A program made the position numbers and the translations under genes. The notes beneath the pieces were generated by a model. The model searched no databases and was not told the DNA's origin. It saw only the letters and a program-made list of their open reading frames with translations. DNA of 64,000 nucleotides. Source: Pseudomonadota bacterium (lineage in GTDB: Bacteria; Pseudomonadota; Alphaproteobacteria; Caulobacterales; Caulobacteraceae). This document shows positions 41,450 to 50,816 of the stretch, in pieces; positions within the stretch are counted from its first letter, which is position 1, and every line of letters starts with the position of its first letter. The stretch spans positions 1 through 64,000 of the forward strand of contig JAEWDF010000088.1 in assembly GCA_023390245.1 (NCBI GenBank), given 5' to 3'.

Positions 41450-43564
41450 ATGTCGATGAACCGCCTGTCCGCCCTGTCCGTCTCGGCCCTTCTCCCGTTC
41501 ATGATTCTGGCGTCCCCCGCGCCGGTCCTGGCGCAGGCCGCGACCCACGCCGAGGCGGCGCGGACCGCCCGCGACCGGCTGACCGACTGGCTGACGCAGG
41601 AGGCCGCCCGCCGCACGGCGGCGCGTCGGGACGCCGTCGCCGCCATCACCACCGAGGATCAGGCCCGCGCCCGCCAGGTCCGCGTCCGCGCCCTGCTGTC
41701 GGAGATGATCGAGTTCAAGACCGCCGCCGGCCCGGTCGTCTCGGCGACCACCGGCGTGGTCCACGAAGACGGCTTCGACATCGAGAAACTCTGGTACGAG
41801 AGCCTGCCCGGCTATCGCGTCACGGCCAATCTCTATCGCCCGACGACGGGCGACGGCCCCTACCCGGCCATCATCGTCCAGCCCGGCCACGGGACGGACG
41901 GCAAGATCAGCAACCACGCCTTCGCCGCCAATTTCGCGCGCGCCGGCTTCGTGGTGCTGGCCATCGACATCGTCGGCGAGGGCGAGCGCCTCCAGCATTT
42001 CGACCCGGAGATCGGCGCCTCCAAGGTCGGCCGGCCCACGGGCGAACACAGCATGGCCTTCGGCCAGTCGCTGCCGACCGGCGGGCACGTGTCGCGCTAC
42101 TTCATCCAGGACGCCGTGCGCGGCGTCGACTATCTGATGGCGCGGCCCGAAGTGGACGATCAGCGGATCGGCGCCTTTGGCTGCTCGGGCGGCGGCACCA
42201 TGACGGCCTATCTCGCGGCGCTGGACCCGCGCATCAAGGCGACCGCGACGGCCTGCTACGTCACGGACTACGACCACCTGCTGGCGCCGGGCGAGACCGG
42301 GCCGCAGGACGCGGAGCAGTCGATCCCCTTCTTCATCGAGCGCGGGCTGGACCTGCCGGACTGGGTGGAACTGGCGGCGCCCCGCCCCTACGCCGTCGTC
42401 TCGACCACCGAGGACATGTTCCCCATCGCCGGCGCCCGCGCCGCCTACGCCGAGGCCCGGCGCTTCTACGGCGTCATGGGCGCCGAGGACCGCATCACCC
42501 TGATCGAGGGACCGGGCGGTCACGGGAACCTGGGGCCTATCGCGCCGCAGATCCTGGGCTTCTTCACCCGCTGGCTGAAGGACGACCCGGCGCCGCAGAC
42601 CTTCGTTCCGGCGCCGGTCGGGGACGCCGCGCGCCTGCGGGTCACCGAGACCGGCCAGTTGTCCACCTCCATCGGCGGCGAGACGCTCCAGTCCCTGGCG
42701 CGCGCCCAGGCCGAGCGGGAGCAACCGGAGACGCCCGCCGGGGAGACCCAGGCCGCACGCCAGGCCCGCCTGCGCGTCGCCATCCGCGACATCGCCCGCA
42801 CCACCGTCGCGCCCGGCGACGAAGCCCGGGCGGCGCTGGGCGCGCCCGCCCCGCACGACGGCTATGACGTCACGCCGGCGACCTTCTCGATCGACGGCAT
42901 GGAGGTCATGGGATCGTTCGCCGGCGCCCGGGGTGCGGGCCGCAAGCCGACGCTGCTGCTTCTGGGCGCTCCGCCGCCAGCGATGCTGGAGGCCCAGTTC
43001 GCGGCCTGGACAAGGGCCGGTTGGAATGTGCTGGCGCTGGAGCCGCGCGGCGCGGGCGGGACCGAAGAGGTCAAGTCGACCCTGACCGGCGACTGGACCC
43101 TGCTGTCGCTGCGCGCCCTGCTGGTCGGCCGCACGCCGGTCGGGCTACGCGTGGACGATGCGATCACCGCCATGAACTGGCTGGGCGCGCGGCCGGACGT
43201 CGATCCGCGCCGTATCGCCATCCAGGGCGCCGGCGCCCTGGGGCCCGTCGCCCTGCACGCCGCCGTGCTGGACGACCGCATCGGTCAGGTCACGACCGTC
43301 GGATCGATCCTCGACTACCGCCAGTTCACCGAGCGGCCGATCAGCCGCGACATGGCCGAGGTCAACCTGCCCGGCGTGCTGCGCCGCTACGACCTGCCGG
43401 ACCTGATGGCCGTGCTGGGCGATCGCCTGACCCTGGTCAATCCGGTGAATTCCATCGGCGAGACCCTGACCGCCGACGCGGCGGCCCAGGCCGCGCCCGC
43501 CGCCCATGTCGTCTTCCGGGGCGCGCGCGATCCCGTCGCGCCGTCCTCCCCTTCCCGCCGCTGA
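41450..43564 (+). CDS. Secreted double-domain alpha/beta-hydrolase (probable pectin or xylan esterase)
   Basis: The 704-residue protein begins with a signal peptide (ending SPAPVLAQA). The first half is an acetyl-xylan-esterase-like alpha/beta-hydrolase: IIVQPGHGTDG, nucleophile elbow FGCSGGG near 244, Asp in VVSTTEDMFP and His in GGHGNLG. The second half, from about 480, repeats the fold (PTLLLLGAPPPAML, VLALEPRGAGGTEEV), but the elbow reads QGAGALG, without Ser, near 593. The chain ends before the final His. The second domain is therefore probably non-catalytic. Alternative start ATG at 41456. It lies between two GH28 genes, 17 bases after the first. Confidence 0.85.
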   Translation: MSMNRLSALSVSALLPFMILASPAPVLAQAATHAEAARTARDRLTDWLTQEAARRTAARRDAVAAITTEDQARARQVRVRALLSEMIEFKTAAGPVVSATTGVVHEDGFDIEKLWYESLPGYRVTANLYRPTTGDGPYPAIIVQPGHGTDGKISNHAFAANFARAGFVVLAIDIVGEGERLQHFDPEIGASKVGRPTGEHSMAFGQSLPTGGHVSRYFIQDAVRGVDYLMARPEVDDQRIGAFGCSGGGTMTAYLAALDPRIKATATACYVTDYDHLLAPGETGPQDAEQSIPFFIERGLDLPDWVELAAPRPYAVVSTTEDMFPIAGARAAYAEARRFYGVMGAEDRITLIEGPGGHGNLGPIAPQILGFFTRWLKDDPAPQTFVPAPVGDAARLRVTETGQLSTSIGGETLQSLARAQAEREQPETPAGETQAARQARLRVAIRDIARTTVAPGDEARAALGAPAPHDGYDVTPATFSIDGMEVMGSFAGARGAGRKPTLLLLGAPPPAMLEAQFAAWTRAGWNVLALEPRGAGGTEEVKSTLTGDWTLLSLRALLVGRTPVGLRVDDAITAMNWLGARPDVDPRRIAIQGAGALGPVALHAAVLDDRIGQVTTVGSILDYRQFTERPISRDMAEVNLPGVLRRYDLPDLMAVLGDRLTLVNPVNSIGETLTADAAAQAAPAAHVVFRGARDPVAPSSPSRR

Positions 43565-43571
43565 GATCGCC

Positions 43572-44978
43572 ATGACCCCGCCCGCCAACCGCCGCGCCTT
43601 CCTGACCGCCGCCAGCCTGGGCGCCGTCGCGGCCGCCATCGCCCCGGTCGCCCGCGCCCAGGTGATCCCGACCGCCGCCGCGCCCTTCGCTCCGCCCCAG
43701 ACCGGCCTGCGGATCGACCCGCGCGAATTCGGCGCCAGGGCCGATGGCGCGACCAAGGACACCCTGGCGATCCAGCAGGCGCTGGACCGCTGCGCCGTGC
43801 TGGGCGGGGGCGAAGTGGTCCTGGCCGGCGGCGTCTTCCTGACCGGCCCGGTCCGCATCGGCTCCAACACGGTCCTGCGGGTGGAGGAGGACGCCACGCT
43901 GCAGGGATCGCCGGACATCGCGGACTATCCGGTCATGCAGGTGCGCTGGGAGGGCCGCTGGGTCCCCGGCTACATCGGCCTGGTCTGGGCCCAGGACGCG
44001 CGCAACGTCGGCATCGCCGGCAAGGGCCGGATCCTGGCCTCCAAGGCCATCAAGCGCCGAATCGAGGAGGCGACCGGCTATCGCCACCCCTGCCTGCTGG
44101 AATTCGTCGAGGTGCGCGGTCTCAGCGTCGCCGACGTCTTCACCGAGCAGAACGACATGTGGTCGATCCATCCGGTCTATTGCGAGGACGTGGTGTTCCG
44201 CGGAATGACGGTGCGGGGCGGCGCCGACGGGATCGACGTGGATTCCTGCCGGCGCGTGGTCATCGACCGCTGCGACTTCGACACGGTGGACGACTGCATC
44301 TCGCTGAAGTCCGGACGCGGCATGGAGGGCAATGTCATCGCCCGCCCGACCGAGGACGTGACCATCACCGACTGCGTCTTCCGCGACCACCACTGGGCCT
44401 GCATCGGCATCGGCAGCGAAACCTCCGCCGGCATCCGCCGCGTGCTGGTCGAGCGCTGCCAGTGCCTGATGGCGCGCACCTTCGCCATCTATCTGAAGAC
44501 CCGGCCGGGCCGGGGCGCCTTCATCGAGGACATCGTCATGCGCGACCTGGAGGTGTCGGGCGCCGGCTACGGCTTCCTGCGCCTGAACTTCCTGGACAGC
44601 GGCAAGCAGGATCAGTTCCCGGTTCCGGGGCTGGACGGCATACCCACCGTCCGCAACTTCGTCTTCGAGCGCATCCGCGTGACCGAGGCGCCGATCCTGG
44701 TCGAGGCGGTCAACATCCATCCCGACAAGCCGCTGGACGGTTTCGTCCTGCGCGACATCACCGGCAGCGCGGGGCGCGGGATCACCCTGGCCAACATGAC
44801 CAACGTCACCATCGAGAACGTCAGCGTCAACGTCTTCAGCGGCCCGAAGCTGGCGATCGACAACGTCACGGGCCGCGGCCTGGACGGCGCGGCGCGCCTG
44901 ATCCCGCCGGACGTCCCGCCCGCCGTCGCCGCCGGCGAGCCCTATCGCCTGGGCATGACCACCGGCCGCCCGAACTAG
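43572..44978 (+). CDS. Second GH28 family pectinase-like protein, Tat-exported
   Basis: The 468-residue protein has a clear Tat signal (ANRRAFLTAASLGAVAAAIAPVARA) and the GH28 beta-helix pattern: DPREFGARADGATKDT, GGGEVVLAGGVFLTGP and repeated ENV/DVT turns. The catalytic blocks are GADGIDVDSC near 218, DTVDDCISLKSG near 239, a shortened DHHWACIGIGSE near 272 where GHG is usual, and IYLKTRPG near 307. The changed third motif hints at another specificity than the upstream enzyme, such as rhamnogalacturonan or exo-action. It starts 7 bases after the esterase stop and ends with a 4-base convergent overlap with dadA. Confidence 0.87.
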   Translation: MTPPANRRAFLTAASLGAVAAAIAPVARAQVIPTAAAPFAPPQTGLRIDPREFGARADGATKDTLAIQQALDRCAVLGGGEVVLAGGVFLTGPVRIGSNTVLRVEEDATLQGSPDIADYPVMQVRWEGRWVPGYIGLVWAQDARNVGIAGKGRILASKAIKRRIEEATGYRHPCLLEFVEVRGLSVADVFTEQNDMWSIHPVYCEDVVFRGMTVRGGADGIDVDSCRRVVIDRCDFDTVDDCISLKSGRGMEGNVIARPTEDVTITDCVFRDHHWACIGIGSETSAGIRRVLVERCQCLMARTFAIYLKTRPGRGAFIEDIVMRDLEVSGAGYGFLRLNFLDSGKQDQFPVPGLDGIPTVRNFVFERIRVTEAPILVEAVNIHPDKPLDGFVLRDITGSAGRGITLANMTNVTIENVSVNVFSGPKLAIDNVTGRGLDGAARLIPPDVPPAVAAGEPYRLGMTTGRPN

Positions 44979-46234
44979 CCCCGCCCGTAGCGCCGCACGG
45001 ACAGGTCTTCCGCCTCGATATCCGGCGTGCGGCCGCTGACGAGGTCGGCGATCAGCTTTCCGGAGCCGCAGGCCATGGTCCAGCCCAGGGTGCCGTGGCC
45101 CGTGCTGGTGAACAGGTTGGGAAGCGGCGTGCCGCCCACGATCGGCGTGCTGTCCGGCGTCATCGGCCTCAGGCCCGCCCAGAACGACGCCCGGCCCAGG
45201 TCGCCCGCGCCAGGGAACAGAGTCTCCAGCGAATGCGCCAGGGTCGCCTCGCGCGCGGCGGACAGGCTCAGGTCGAAACCGGCCACTTCCGCCATGCCGC
45301 CCACCCTGATGCGATCGCCCAGGCGGGTGATGGCGATCTTGTAGGTCTCGTCCAGCACAGTGGATACGGGCGCGCGCCCTTCGTCGACGATAGGCGCCGT
45401 CAGCGAATATCCCTTGATCGGCAGCACCGGCAGCCGCACGCCCAGCGGCTTCAGCAGGGCCGGCGACATGTTCGCCGTCGCCACCACATAGGCGTCCGCC
45501 TCCACCCGCCCCTGCGCCGTCCGCAGACCCGTGACCCGGGCGCCGTCATGCTCCAGCCCGCGCACCTCGACATCGAACCGGAAGTCGACGCCCAGGTCCC
45601 GCGCCATGGCGGTCAGCGCCTGGGTGAAGAGGTAGCAGTCACCCGTCTCGTCCTGGGGCAGGCGCAGGCCGCCGGCGATGGGGCTGGCGGCGTGGGCCAG
45701 TCCCGGCTCAGCGGCCAGGCACCCGGCGCGATCCAGCACCTCGAACGCCACGCCCGACTGGCGCAGCACCTCGATGTCCTTGGCCGTCGCGTCGACCTGG
45801 GCCTGGGTGCGGAACAGCTGCAGCGTCCCCTGCGTCCGTTCGTCATAGGCGATGCCGGTGCGCGCCCGCAGGTCCCGCAACAGGTCGCGGCTGTATTCCG
45901 CCAGCCGCACCATCCGCGCCTTGTTCACGGCGTAGCGCCCCGCGTCGCAATTGCGCAGCGTCTGGGCCAGCCAGATCATGGCGGCCTTGTCGAACGGTCG
46001 CGTCAGGATCAGCGGCGCGTGCCGCATCAGCAGCCATCGCAGCGCCTTCATCGGCACGCCCGGCGCGGCCCAGGGCGAAGCATAGCCCGGCGAGATCTCG
46101 CCCGCATTGGCGAAGCTGGTCTCCAGCCCCGGCCCGGAACGGCGCTCCAGCACCGTGACCTCGTGCCCCGCCTCGGCCAGGTAGTACGCCGCCGTGACGC
46201 CGATCACGCCGGCGCCGAGAACAGCCACCCTCAT
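44975..46234 (-). CDS. dadA: D-amino acid dehydrogenase small subunit-like
   Basis: DadA oxidises D-amino acids, chiefly D-alanine, to 2-oxo acids and passes electrons to the respiratory chain at the inner membrane. The 419-residue flavoprotein starts with MRVAVLGAGVIGVTAAYYL (FAD fold) and VLERRSGPGLETSFANAGEISPGY, typical for DadA. The C-terminus has GLRPMTPDSTPIVG and HGTLGWTMACGSGKL. The start at 46234 is fixed by GGGAGAGG upstream. It is divergent from an Lrp/AsnC regulator gene, 175 bases away, which likely controls it as in other proteobacteria. No alanine racemase gene (dadX) follows. Confidence 0.93.
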   Translation of the reverse strand: MRVAVLGAGVIGVTAAYYLAEAGHEVTVLERRSGPGLETSFANAGEISPGYASPWAAPGVPMKALRWLLMRHAPLILTRPFDKAAMIWLAQTLRNCDAGRYAVNKARMVRLAEYSRDLLRDLRARTGIAYDERTQGTLQLFRTQAQVDATAKDIEVLRQSGVAFEVLDRAGCLAAEPGLAHAASPIAGGLRLPQDETGDCYLFTQALTAMARDLGVDFRFDVEVRGLEHDGARVTGLRTAQGRVEADAYVVATANMSPALLKPLGVRLPVLPIKGYSLTAPIVDEGRAPVSTVLDETYKIAITRLGDRIRVGGMAEVAGFDLSLSAAREATLAHSLETLFPGAGDLGRASFWAGLRPMTPDSTPIVGGTPLPNLFTSTGHGTLGWTMACGSGKLIADLVSGRTPDIEAEDLSVRRYGRG

Positions 46235-46409
46235 GCCCGCCTCTCCCTGTCTTCCTGCTCGTTGGAGGACCGATGGGCGAAACGCCCGCCTCATGCGGGC
46301 GCGATTCTAGGGCAACGCTCGTGGCGAATGGCGTCTTTCCGTCGTCGATCGTGCCGCCCCGCCGCGTCTTCTTGAAACAATCCCGCGCATCACGCACCAT
46401 GTCGCCCGC

Positions 46410-46862
46410 ATGTTGGACGAGATCGATCACCGCCTCCTACGGCTGCTCCGGCTGAACGGGCGGCGCTCGAATATCGAACTGGCCCACGACGTGGGCCTGT
46501 CGCCCTCGGCCTGCTCGCGGCGCATCCGGCAACTCGAGGCCCGGGGCGTGATCCGGGGCTATACGGCCATCCTGGCGCCGGAGGCGGTCGGCGGCGTCGC
46601 CGCGATCGTGATGGTGACGCTGGAAAGGCAGACCGACGCTTTCATGACCCGCTTCGAGGCGGCGGTGCGCACCCATCCAGAGATCGAGGAATGCCTGCTG
46701 ATGACGGGCAACGCCGACTACATGCTGCGGGTCTCCGCCTCTTCGGCCGGCGCCTACGACGGCATCCACAAGCAGATCCTCGCCCGCCTGCCCGGCGTCG
46801 CGCGCCTCCAATCCAGCTTCGTCATCCGGGACGTCACGCCCCGCGCCGCCGCATCGGCCTGA
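46410..46862 (+). CDS. Lrp/AsnC-family transcriptional regulator
   Basis: The 150-residue protein has an N-terminal helix-turn-helix (DEIDHRLLRLLRLNGR, NIELAHDVGLSPSACSRRIRQLE) and a C-terminal RAM/ActD domain that binds amino acids and forms oligomers (VMVTLERQTD, CLLMTGNADYMLRV). It is divergent from dadA, so by analogy with known pairs it probably activates dadA in response to alanine or another amino acid. Confidence 0.92.
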   Translation: MLDEIDHRLLRLLRLNGRRSNIELAHDVGLSPSACSRRIRQLEARGVIRGYTAILAPEAVGGVAAIVMVTLERQTDAFMTRFEAAVRTHPEIEECLLMTGNADYMLRVSASSAGAYDGIHKQILARLPGVARLQSSFVIRDVTPRAAASA

Positions 46863-46869
46863 AGGGACG

Positions 46870-47004
46870 TCAGGCGGCGCGAGGACCGTCCGGCCCGTCC
46901 GGGTCGCCCTCCGGCGTCTCGTCGGGGACCTGCGCCGGCCTCGGCCGGGGCGCGCGGGGAAAGGGAATGATCGTCCCCTCATCGGAAGGCGGCGTCTCCC
47001 TCAT
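46870..47004 (-). CDS. Small acidic, proline-rich protein
   Basis: A 44-codon frame starts at 47004 inside the stop of the upstream Rnk-like gene (ATGA overlap), which supports translation. The product contains GTIIPFPRAPRPRP followed by an acidic, Pro/Gly-rich tail. The IIPFPR segment recurs in small alphaproteobacterial proteins. No function is known to me. Confidence 0.5.
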   Translation of the reverse strand: MRETPPSDEGTIIPFPRAPRPRPAQVPDETPEGDPDGPDGPRAA

Positions 47005-47435
47005 CGGTCGATCTCCATCGTCGCCGGCAGGACCTGCAGCACTTCCAGCTCCATCGCTCCGCCCCGGCGGTCGCTCCACAGGATGCTCTGGCCCTCCGAG
47101 AGGCCGATCAGCCCCGTTCCCAGCGGACTGAGCACCGAGATCCGATTGTCGCCGGCGTCGGCCTGCTCCGGCGCGACCAGCGTCAGCCGCCGGTCCAGGT
47201 CGCGCCCTCGGTCATGGATCACCACCCGGCTGCCCAGCCGGACCAGCCCGGCGCGGGGTTGATCGTCCTCGAACACCTCCGCCCGCTCGACCTCGCCCAA
47301 CAGCGCCGCCGCGGCGCGCGGATCGTCCAGCAGGCCATCGAAGGCGATGGCGAGCAGGCTCGCCAGGTCGCCGCGCGGCAGCGCGATCGGCGGCGTCCGG
47401 GACGGCGGGGCGGAAGGGGGATGGGGCTTGCTCAT
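47001..47435 (-). CDS. GreA/Rnk C-terminal-domain protein
   Basis: The 144-residue protein carries, in residues 65-140, the FKBP-like domain shared by GreA/GreB and the nucleoside diphosphate kinase regulator Rnk: LVRLGSRVVIHDRG, LTLVAPEQADAGDNRISVLSPLGTGLIG and LSEGQSILW. The coiled-coil finger of GreA is absent and the N-terminus is a Pro-rich tail followed by a short helical region, as in Rnk. It probably binds RNA polymerase near the secondary channel. It is coupled to a 44-aa gene downstream. Confidence 0.82.
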   Translation of the reverse strand: MSKPHPPSAPPSRTPPIALPRGDLASLLAIAFDGLLDDPRAAAALLGEVERAEVFEDDQPRAGLVRLGSRVVIHDRGRDLDRRLTLVAPEQADAGDNRISVLSPLGTGLIGLSEGQSILWSDRRGGAMELEVLQVLPATMEIDR

Positions 47436-47602
47436 GACGGGGCGTCTCGCGGAATGGCCGAAGGAAGGAGAAGGTCGCTCCGGCCCCGCCAGGACGGGTC
47501 CGGAGCTAGCCGCCTGCGACGATGCGCTCCGCGCGCGGCGTCCGCCGCCAGGCCTGGGGAAACTTTGTCATGTCGTGAAAGATGGCCTCGCCGCTCCCGA
47601 AG

Positions 47603-48325
47603 TCAATCGGCGCGCGGACCGCGCCGCCACCGTCGCAAGCCGCGGACCACCGCCCGCGCCAGCCGCCCCGTCTCCTCGCCCGCCGACGCACCGGATCGGA
47701 ACAGCCGCGCCCGTGTCTCCAGGTCATCGGCGGCGGCGCACATGACGCGGCGCAGGCGGGGACCGGCCTCGATCCGGGGATCGTCCCACATCAGCCTCTG
47801 GAGCACGGCGGCCTCCTCCAACCGGCGCCCGGCCTCCAGCACGGCCTCGAGCCGGCCGCCATCGAGAATCCGGCGCTCCAGTTCCAGTCCCAGCGCCCGC
47901 GCTTTGGCCGCGACGGACGCATCCGCCGCCGGGACCCGCTCGCGGACGGCCGCCCGCTCGGCTGCGGTCGGCGGCCGGTCGTGGAGGAAGGTTGTCCAGC
48001 GCAGGAGCGGCGGCCGGTCCCACGTCATGTCCTCGGCCGCGCAGGCGTAGGCGCGGGCCGCGATCTGGTCTCGCGCCGAGGCGGAGGCGACCAGGGCGCG
48101 GGCGCGTCCCTCCAGCCGCCAGTACAGGTCCGAACGGCCGAGACGGGAAGACCACCCGGCGATCTCGTCCTGGACCTCCGCCAGGCCCTCCGCCGCCGCG
48201 CGCGCGACCAGCAGGCGTTCCCTCTGCTCGCGGTCGACGGCCGCGCCTTCCGCGCGAACGGAGCGCGCCGACGGGATGTTCCAGCGCGCGGAGGCGCCCG
48301 CGCGGCGTTTCGGGAGCAGAGACAT
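47603..48325 (-). CDS. Conserved-looking Arg/Ala-rich protein of unknown function
   Basis: A 240-residue frame begins at ATG 48325 (MSLLPKRRAGASARWNIPSA). It is largely helical, rich in Ala, Arg and Glu, with segments such as EIAGWSSRLGRSDLYWRLEGRARALV and DMTWDRPPLLRWTTFLHDRPPTAAER, broken here only for length. There is no signal peptide or membrane segment. Codon use agrees with neighbours and no competing frame is as long, so I take it as real. No family is recognised. Confidence 0.6.
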   Translation of the reverse strand: MSLLPKRRAGASARWNIPSARSVRAEGAAVDREQRERLLVARAAAEGLAEVQDEIAGWSSRLGRSDLYWRLEGRARALVASASARDQIAARAYACAAEDMTWDRPPLLRWTTFLHDRPPTAAERAAVRERVPAADASVAAKARALGLELERRILDGGRLEAVLEAGRRLEEAAVLQRLMWDDPRIEAGPRLRRVMCAAADDLETRARLFRSGASAGEETGRLARAVVRGLRRWRRGPRAD

Positions 48326-48621
48326 GAGGTTTCCTGTAGACGTCTGGCGGCCCAGCCTTGCCGCTGGCGCGCGCATGGGGGATTCGCCCCGGGCGCGTCG
48401 ATGAATCGCCGTCCCGGGGGCGCTAGCCTGCTTTCAGGCTGCCGCCGCTATGTCTGAACCGGCCGAACGCCGTCTGGAGGACCATGGCGGCACTCATGGC
48501 CCGTCCCCTGGGAAAGTCAAACCGCAGCCCGTCGCCGCGCCTCCCGCCCGCCGCTTCGCGTCGAAAGGCCGCGCCTCGATCAGACCAGCTTGAGAAGCCG
48601 GCGAAACTCTATAGGTAACCG

Positions 48622-49659
48622 GTGTCTTTTCATCTCCTTCCAGCTCAACCGATCCGCGTCCCTCGCGCGGCCGACTCGAACAGCGCCTTGAAACCATCCC
48701 TGTACCGAAGCCGCACCGGCGTCTTCGCCCTGGCCACCCTTTGCTGCGCCCTGTGGGGCAGCGCCTATCCGGCGATCAAGAACGGCTACGCCCTGCTTCA
48801 CATCGCCGCTGGCGACGTGGCCAGCCAGATGCTGTTCGCGGGCTGGCGGTTCGCCGCTGCGGGCCTGATCCTGCTCGGCCTGGCCGGTCTCCTGCGCAAG
48901 CCGGTGCGGGTCCGCGACGCGCGCCAGATCCGCCAGGTGGCGCTGCTGGGACTGACCCAGACCGCCATCCAGTATGTTTTCTTCTACGTCGGCCTGGCGC
49001 ACGCGACCGGCGTCAAGTCGTCGATCATGAATGCGACGGGCGTGTTCTTCAGCGTGGCCCTGGCCCACTTCCTCTACAGGGACGACCGGCTCAGCGCGCG
49101 CAAGGTCGTCGGCTGCCTCATCGGCTTCCTGGGCGTGGTGGTCGTCAACCTGGGCGGCGGAGGCCGGCTGACCTTCGACTTCACCCTGCTCGGCGAAGGC
49201 TTCGTGACCATCGCCGCCTTCGTCCTGGCCGCCGCCTCGATCTACGGCAAGCGCCTTTCGGAAACGATGGACCCCATGGTCATGACGGCCTGGCAGCTGC
49301 TGATCGGCGGCGGACTTCTCACCGCCGGCGGGCTGGCGTTCGGCGGGCGCATCGAAGGCGTGGACCTCGCCTCGGCCGGCCTGCTGCTCTACCTCGCCCT
49401 TCTGTCGTCGGTCGCCTTCTCGGTATGGAGCCTGCTGCTCAAGCACAACCCCGTGGGCCTGATCGCGGCCTTCAACTTCCTGGTGCCCGTGTTCGGCGTC
49501 GGCCTCTCGGCCGTCTTCCTCGGCGAGTCCTTCCTGCGCTGGAGCAACCTGGCCGCCCTGGTCCTGGTCTGCGCCGGCATCTGGCTGGTCACGCGACCGC
49601 GTCATTCCCCGGCCCCGGCGGAAATTAAAGGTCATGTTTCGGGTGCAAATCGAGGATAG
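48622..49659 (+). CDS. EamA/DMT-superfamily transporter
   Basis: This inner-membrane drug/metabolite transporter has ten predicted helices in two EamA repeats. The first repeat contains LCCALWGSAYPAIKNGYALL and the second FVTIAAFVLAAASIYGKRLSE. GESFLRWSNLAALVLVCAGIW ends the second. With the GTG start at 48622 it has 345 residues. A TTG at 48688 would give about 323, nearer the usual 300. The substrate cannot be predicted for this family. Confidence 0.85.
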   Translation: MSFHLLPAQPIRVPRAADSNSALKPSLYRSRTGVFALATLCCALWGSAYPAIKNGYALLHIAAGDVASQMLFAGWRFAAAGLILLGLAGLLRKPVRVRDARQIRQVALLGLTQTAIQYVFFYVGLAHATGVKSSIMNATGVFFSVALAHFLYRDDRLSARKVVGCLIGFLGVVVVNLGGGGRLTFDFTLLGEGFVTIAAFVLAAASIYGKRLSETMDPMVMTAWQLLIGGGLLTAGGLAFGGRIEGVDLASAGLLLYLALLSSVAFSVWSLLLKHNPVGLIAAFNFLVPVFGVGLSAVFLGESFLRWSNLAALVLVCAGIWLVTRPRHSPAPAEIKGHVSGANRG

Positions 49660-49695
49660 AGAGGGCTGACGCCCTCAACCGCCGCAACGAACCCG

Positions 49696-50718
49696 ATGTC
49701 GATCGATCACGCCCGCAGGCTGTCCATCGCCCCCATGATGGACTGGACCGACCGGCATTGCCGCGCCTTCCATCGCGCCCTGACGGCCCGCGCCCTGCTC
49801 TATACCGAGATGGTCACGGCGCCGGCGGTGCTGCATGGTGACCGCGAGCGGCTGCTGGGGTTCGACGCCTTGGAGCATCCGGTCGCCCTGCAGCTGGGCG
49901 GATCGGACCCGGCCCAACTGGCCGAGGCGGCCAGGGTCGGGGAATCCTTCGGCTATGACGAAATCAACCTGAACGTCGGTTGCCCCTCGGACCGGGTCCA
50001 GTCCGGCCGCTTCGGCGCCTGCCTGATGCGCGAGCCGGATCTGGTCGCGGACTGCATGGCGGCGATCCGCGAGGCCGTGTCCGTGCCCGCGACGGTGAAA
50101 TGCCGCATCGGCGTGGACGACCAGGACCCCGCATCCAGCCTGTTCGCCACGGTCGACGCCTGCGCCGCCGTCGGTGTCGAGGTCTTCGTCGTCCATGCGC
50201 GCAAGGCCTGGCTCCGGGGCCTGTCGCCCAAGGAGAACCGCGACGTGCCGCCGCTGGACTACGGCCTGGTGCGTCGACTGAAACGGGAGCGGCCGCGCCT
50301 GTCGGTCTCGATCAACGGCGGGATCGCTTCCCTGGACGAGGCGGAGGCGCATCTGGACGACGCCGACGGCGTTGCGCTGGACGGCGTCATGCTGGGCCGG
50401 GCCGCCTATCACGAGCCCGCCCTGCTGGGCCAAGCCGACCGCCGCATCTTCGGCGAGGCGACGGCGGACGTGGACGCCTACGCCGCCCTGGACCGCTATC
50501 GCCCCTACATGGCCGCGAGGCTCGAAGAGGGCGTCGCCCTGCCGGCCATGACGCGGCACATGCTGGGCCTTATGCACGGCCGGCCGGGCGCGCGGGCCTT
50601 CCGCCGCATCCTGACGGTCGAGGCGATCCAGCCCGGCGCGGGGCTGGAGGTCGTAGACCGCGCGATCGAGGCCGTGCGCGAGGCCGAGGCGCGGCGCGGA
50701 AACGCCCTGGCGGCGTGA
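49696..50718 (+). CDS. dusA: tRNA-dihydrouridine(20/20a) synthase
   Basis: DusA reduces uridines 20 and 20a in the D loop of tRNA with FMN and NADPH. The 340-residue protein shows LSIAPMMDWTDRHCRAF, the catalytic INLNVGCPSDRVQSGRFGACLM with the active-site Cys, KCRIGVDDQD and VHARKAWLRGLSPKENRDVPPLDY, the last being specific to DusA within the Dus family. It follows an EamA transporter gene by 36 bases on the same strand. Confidence 0.95.
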   Translation: MSIDHARRLSIAPMMDWTDRHCRAFHRALTARALLYTEMVTAPAVLHGDRERLLGFDALEHPVALQLGGSDPAQLAEAARVGESFGYDEINLNVGCPSDRVQSGRFGACLMREPDLVADCMAAIREAVSVPATVKCRIGVDDQDPASSLFATVDACAAVGVEVFVVHARKAWLRGLSPKENRDVPPLDYGLVRRLKRERPRLSVSINGGIASLDEAEAHLDDADGVALDGVMLGRAAYHEPALLGQADRRIFGEATADVDAYAALDRYRPYMAARLEEGVALPAMTRHMLGLMHGRPGARAFRRILTVEAIQPGAGLEVVDRAIEAVREAEARRGNALAA

Positions 50719-50816
50719 CGCCGGGCCAAGGTCCAGCCTGAACCTGGAGCCTGTTTCACCGCATCGTCGAAGGGCGAAGCGCTTCAACTCAAGCGGATCA
50801 GGTTCTAGGGAGGCCC

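Noticed and set aside
47508..47573. A 21-codon minus-strand frame starting MTKFPQAWRR before the Rnk-like gene
   Set aside because: It has no convincing ribosome-binding site and no supporting context. It may be chance.
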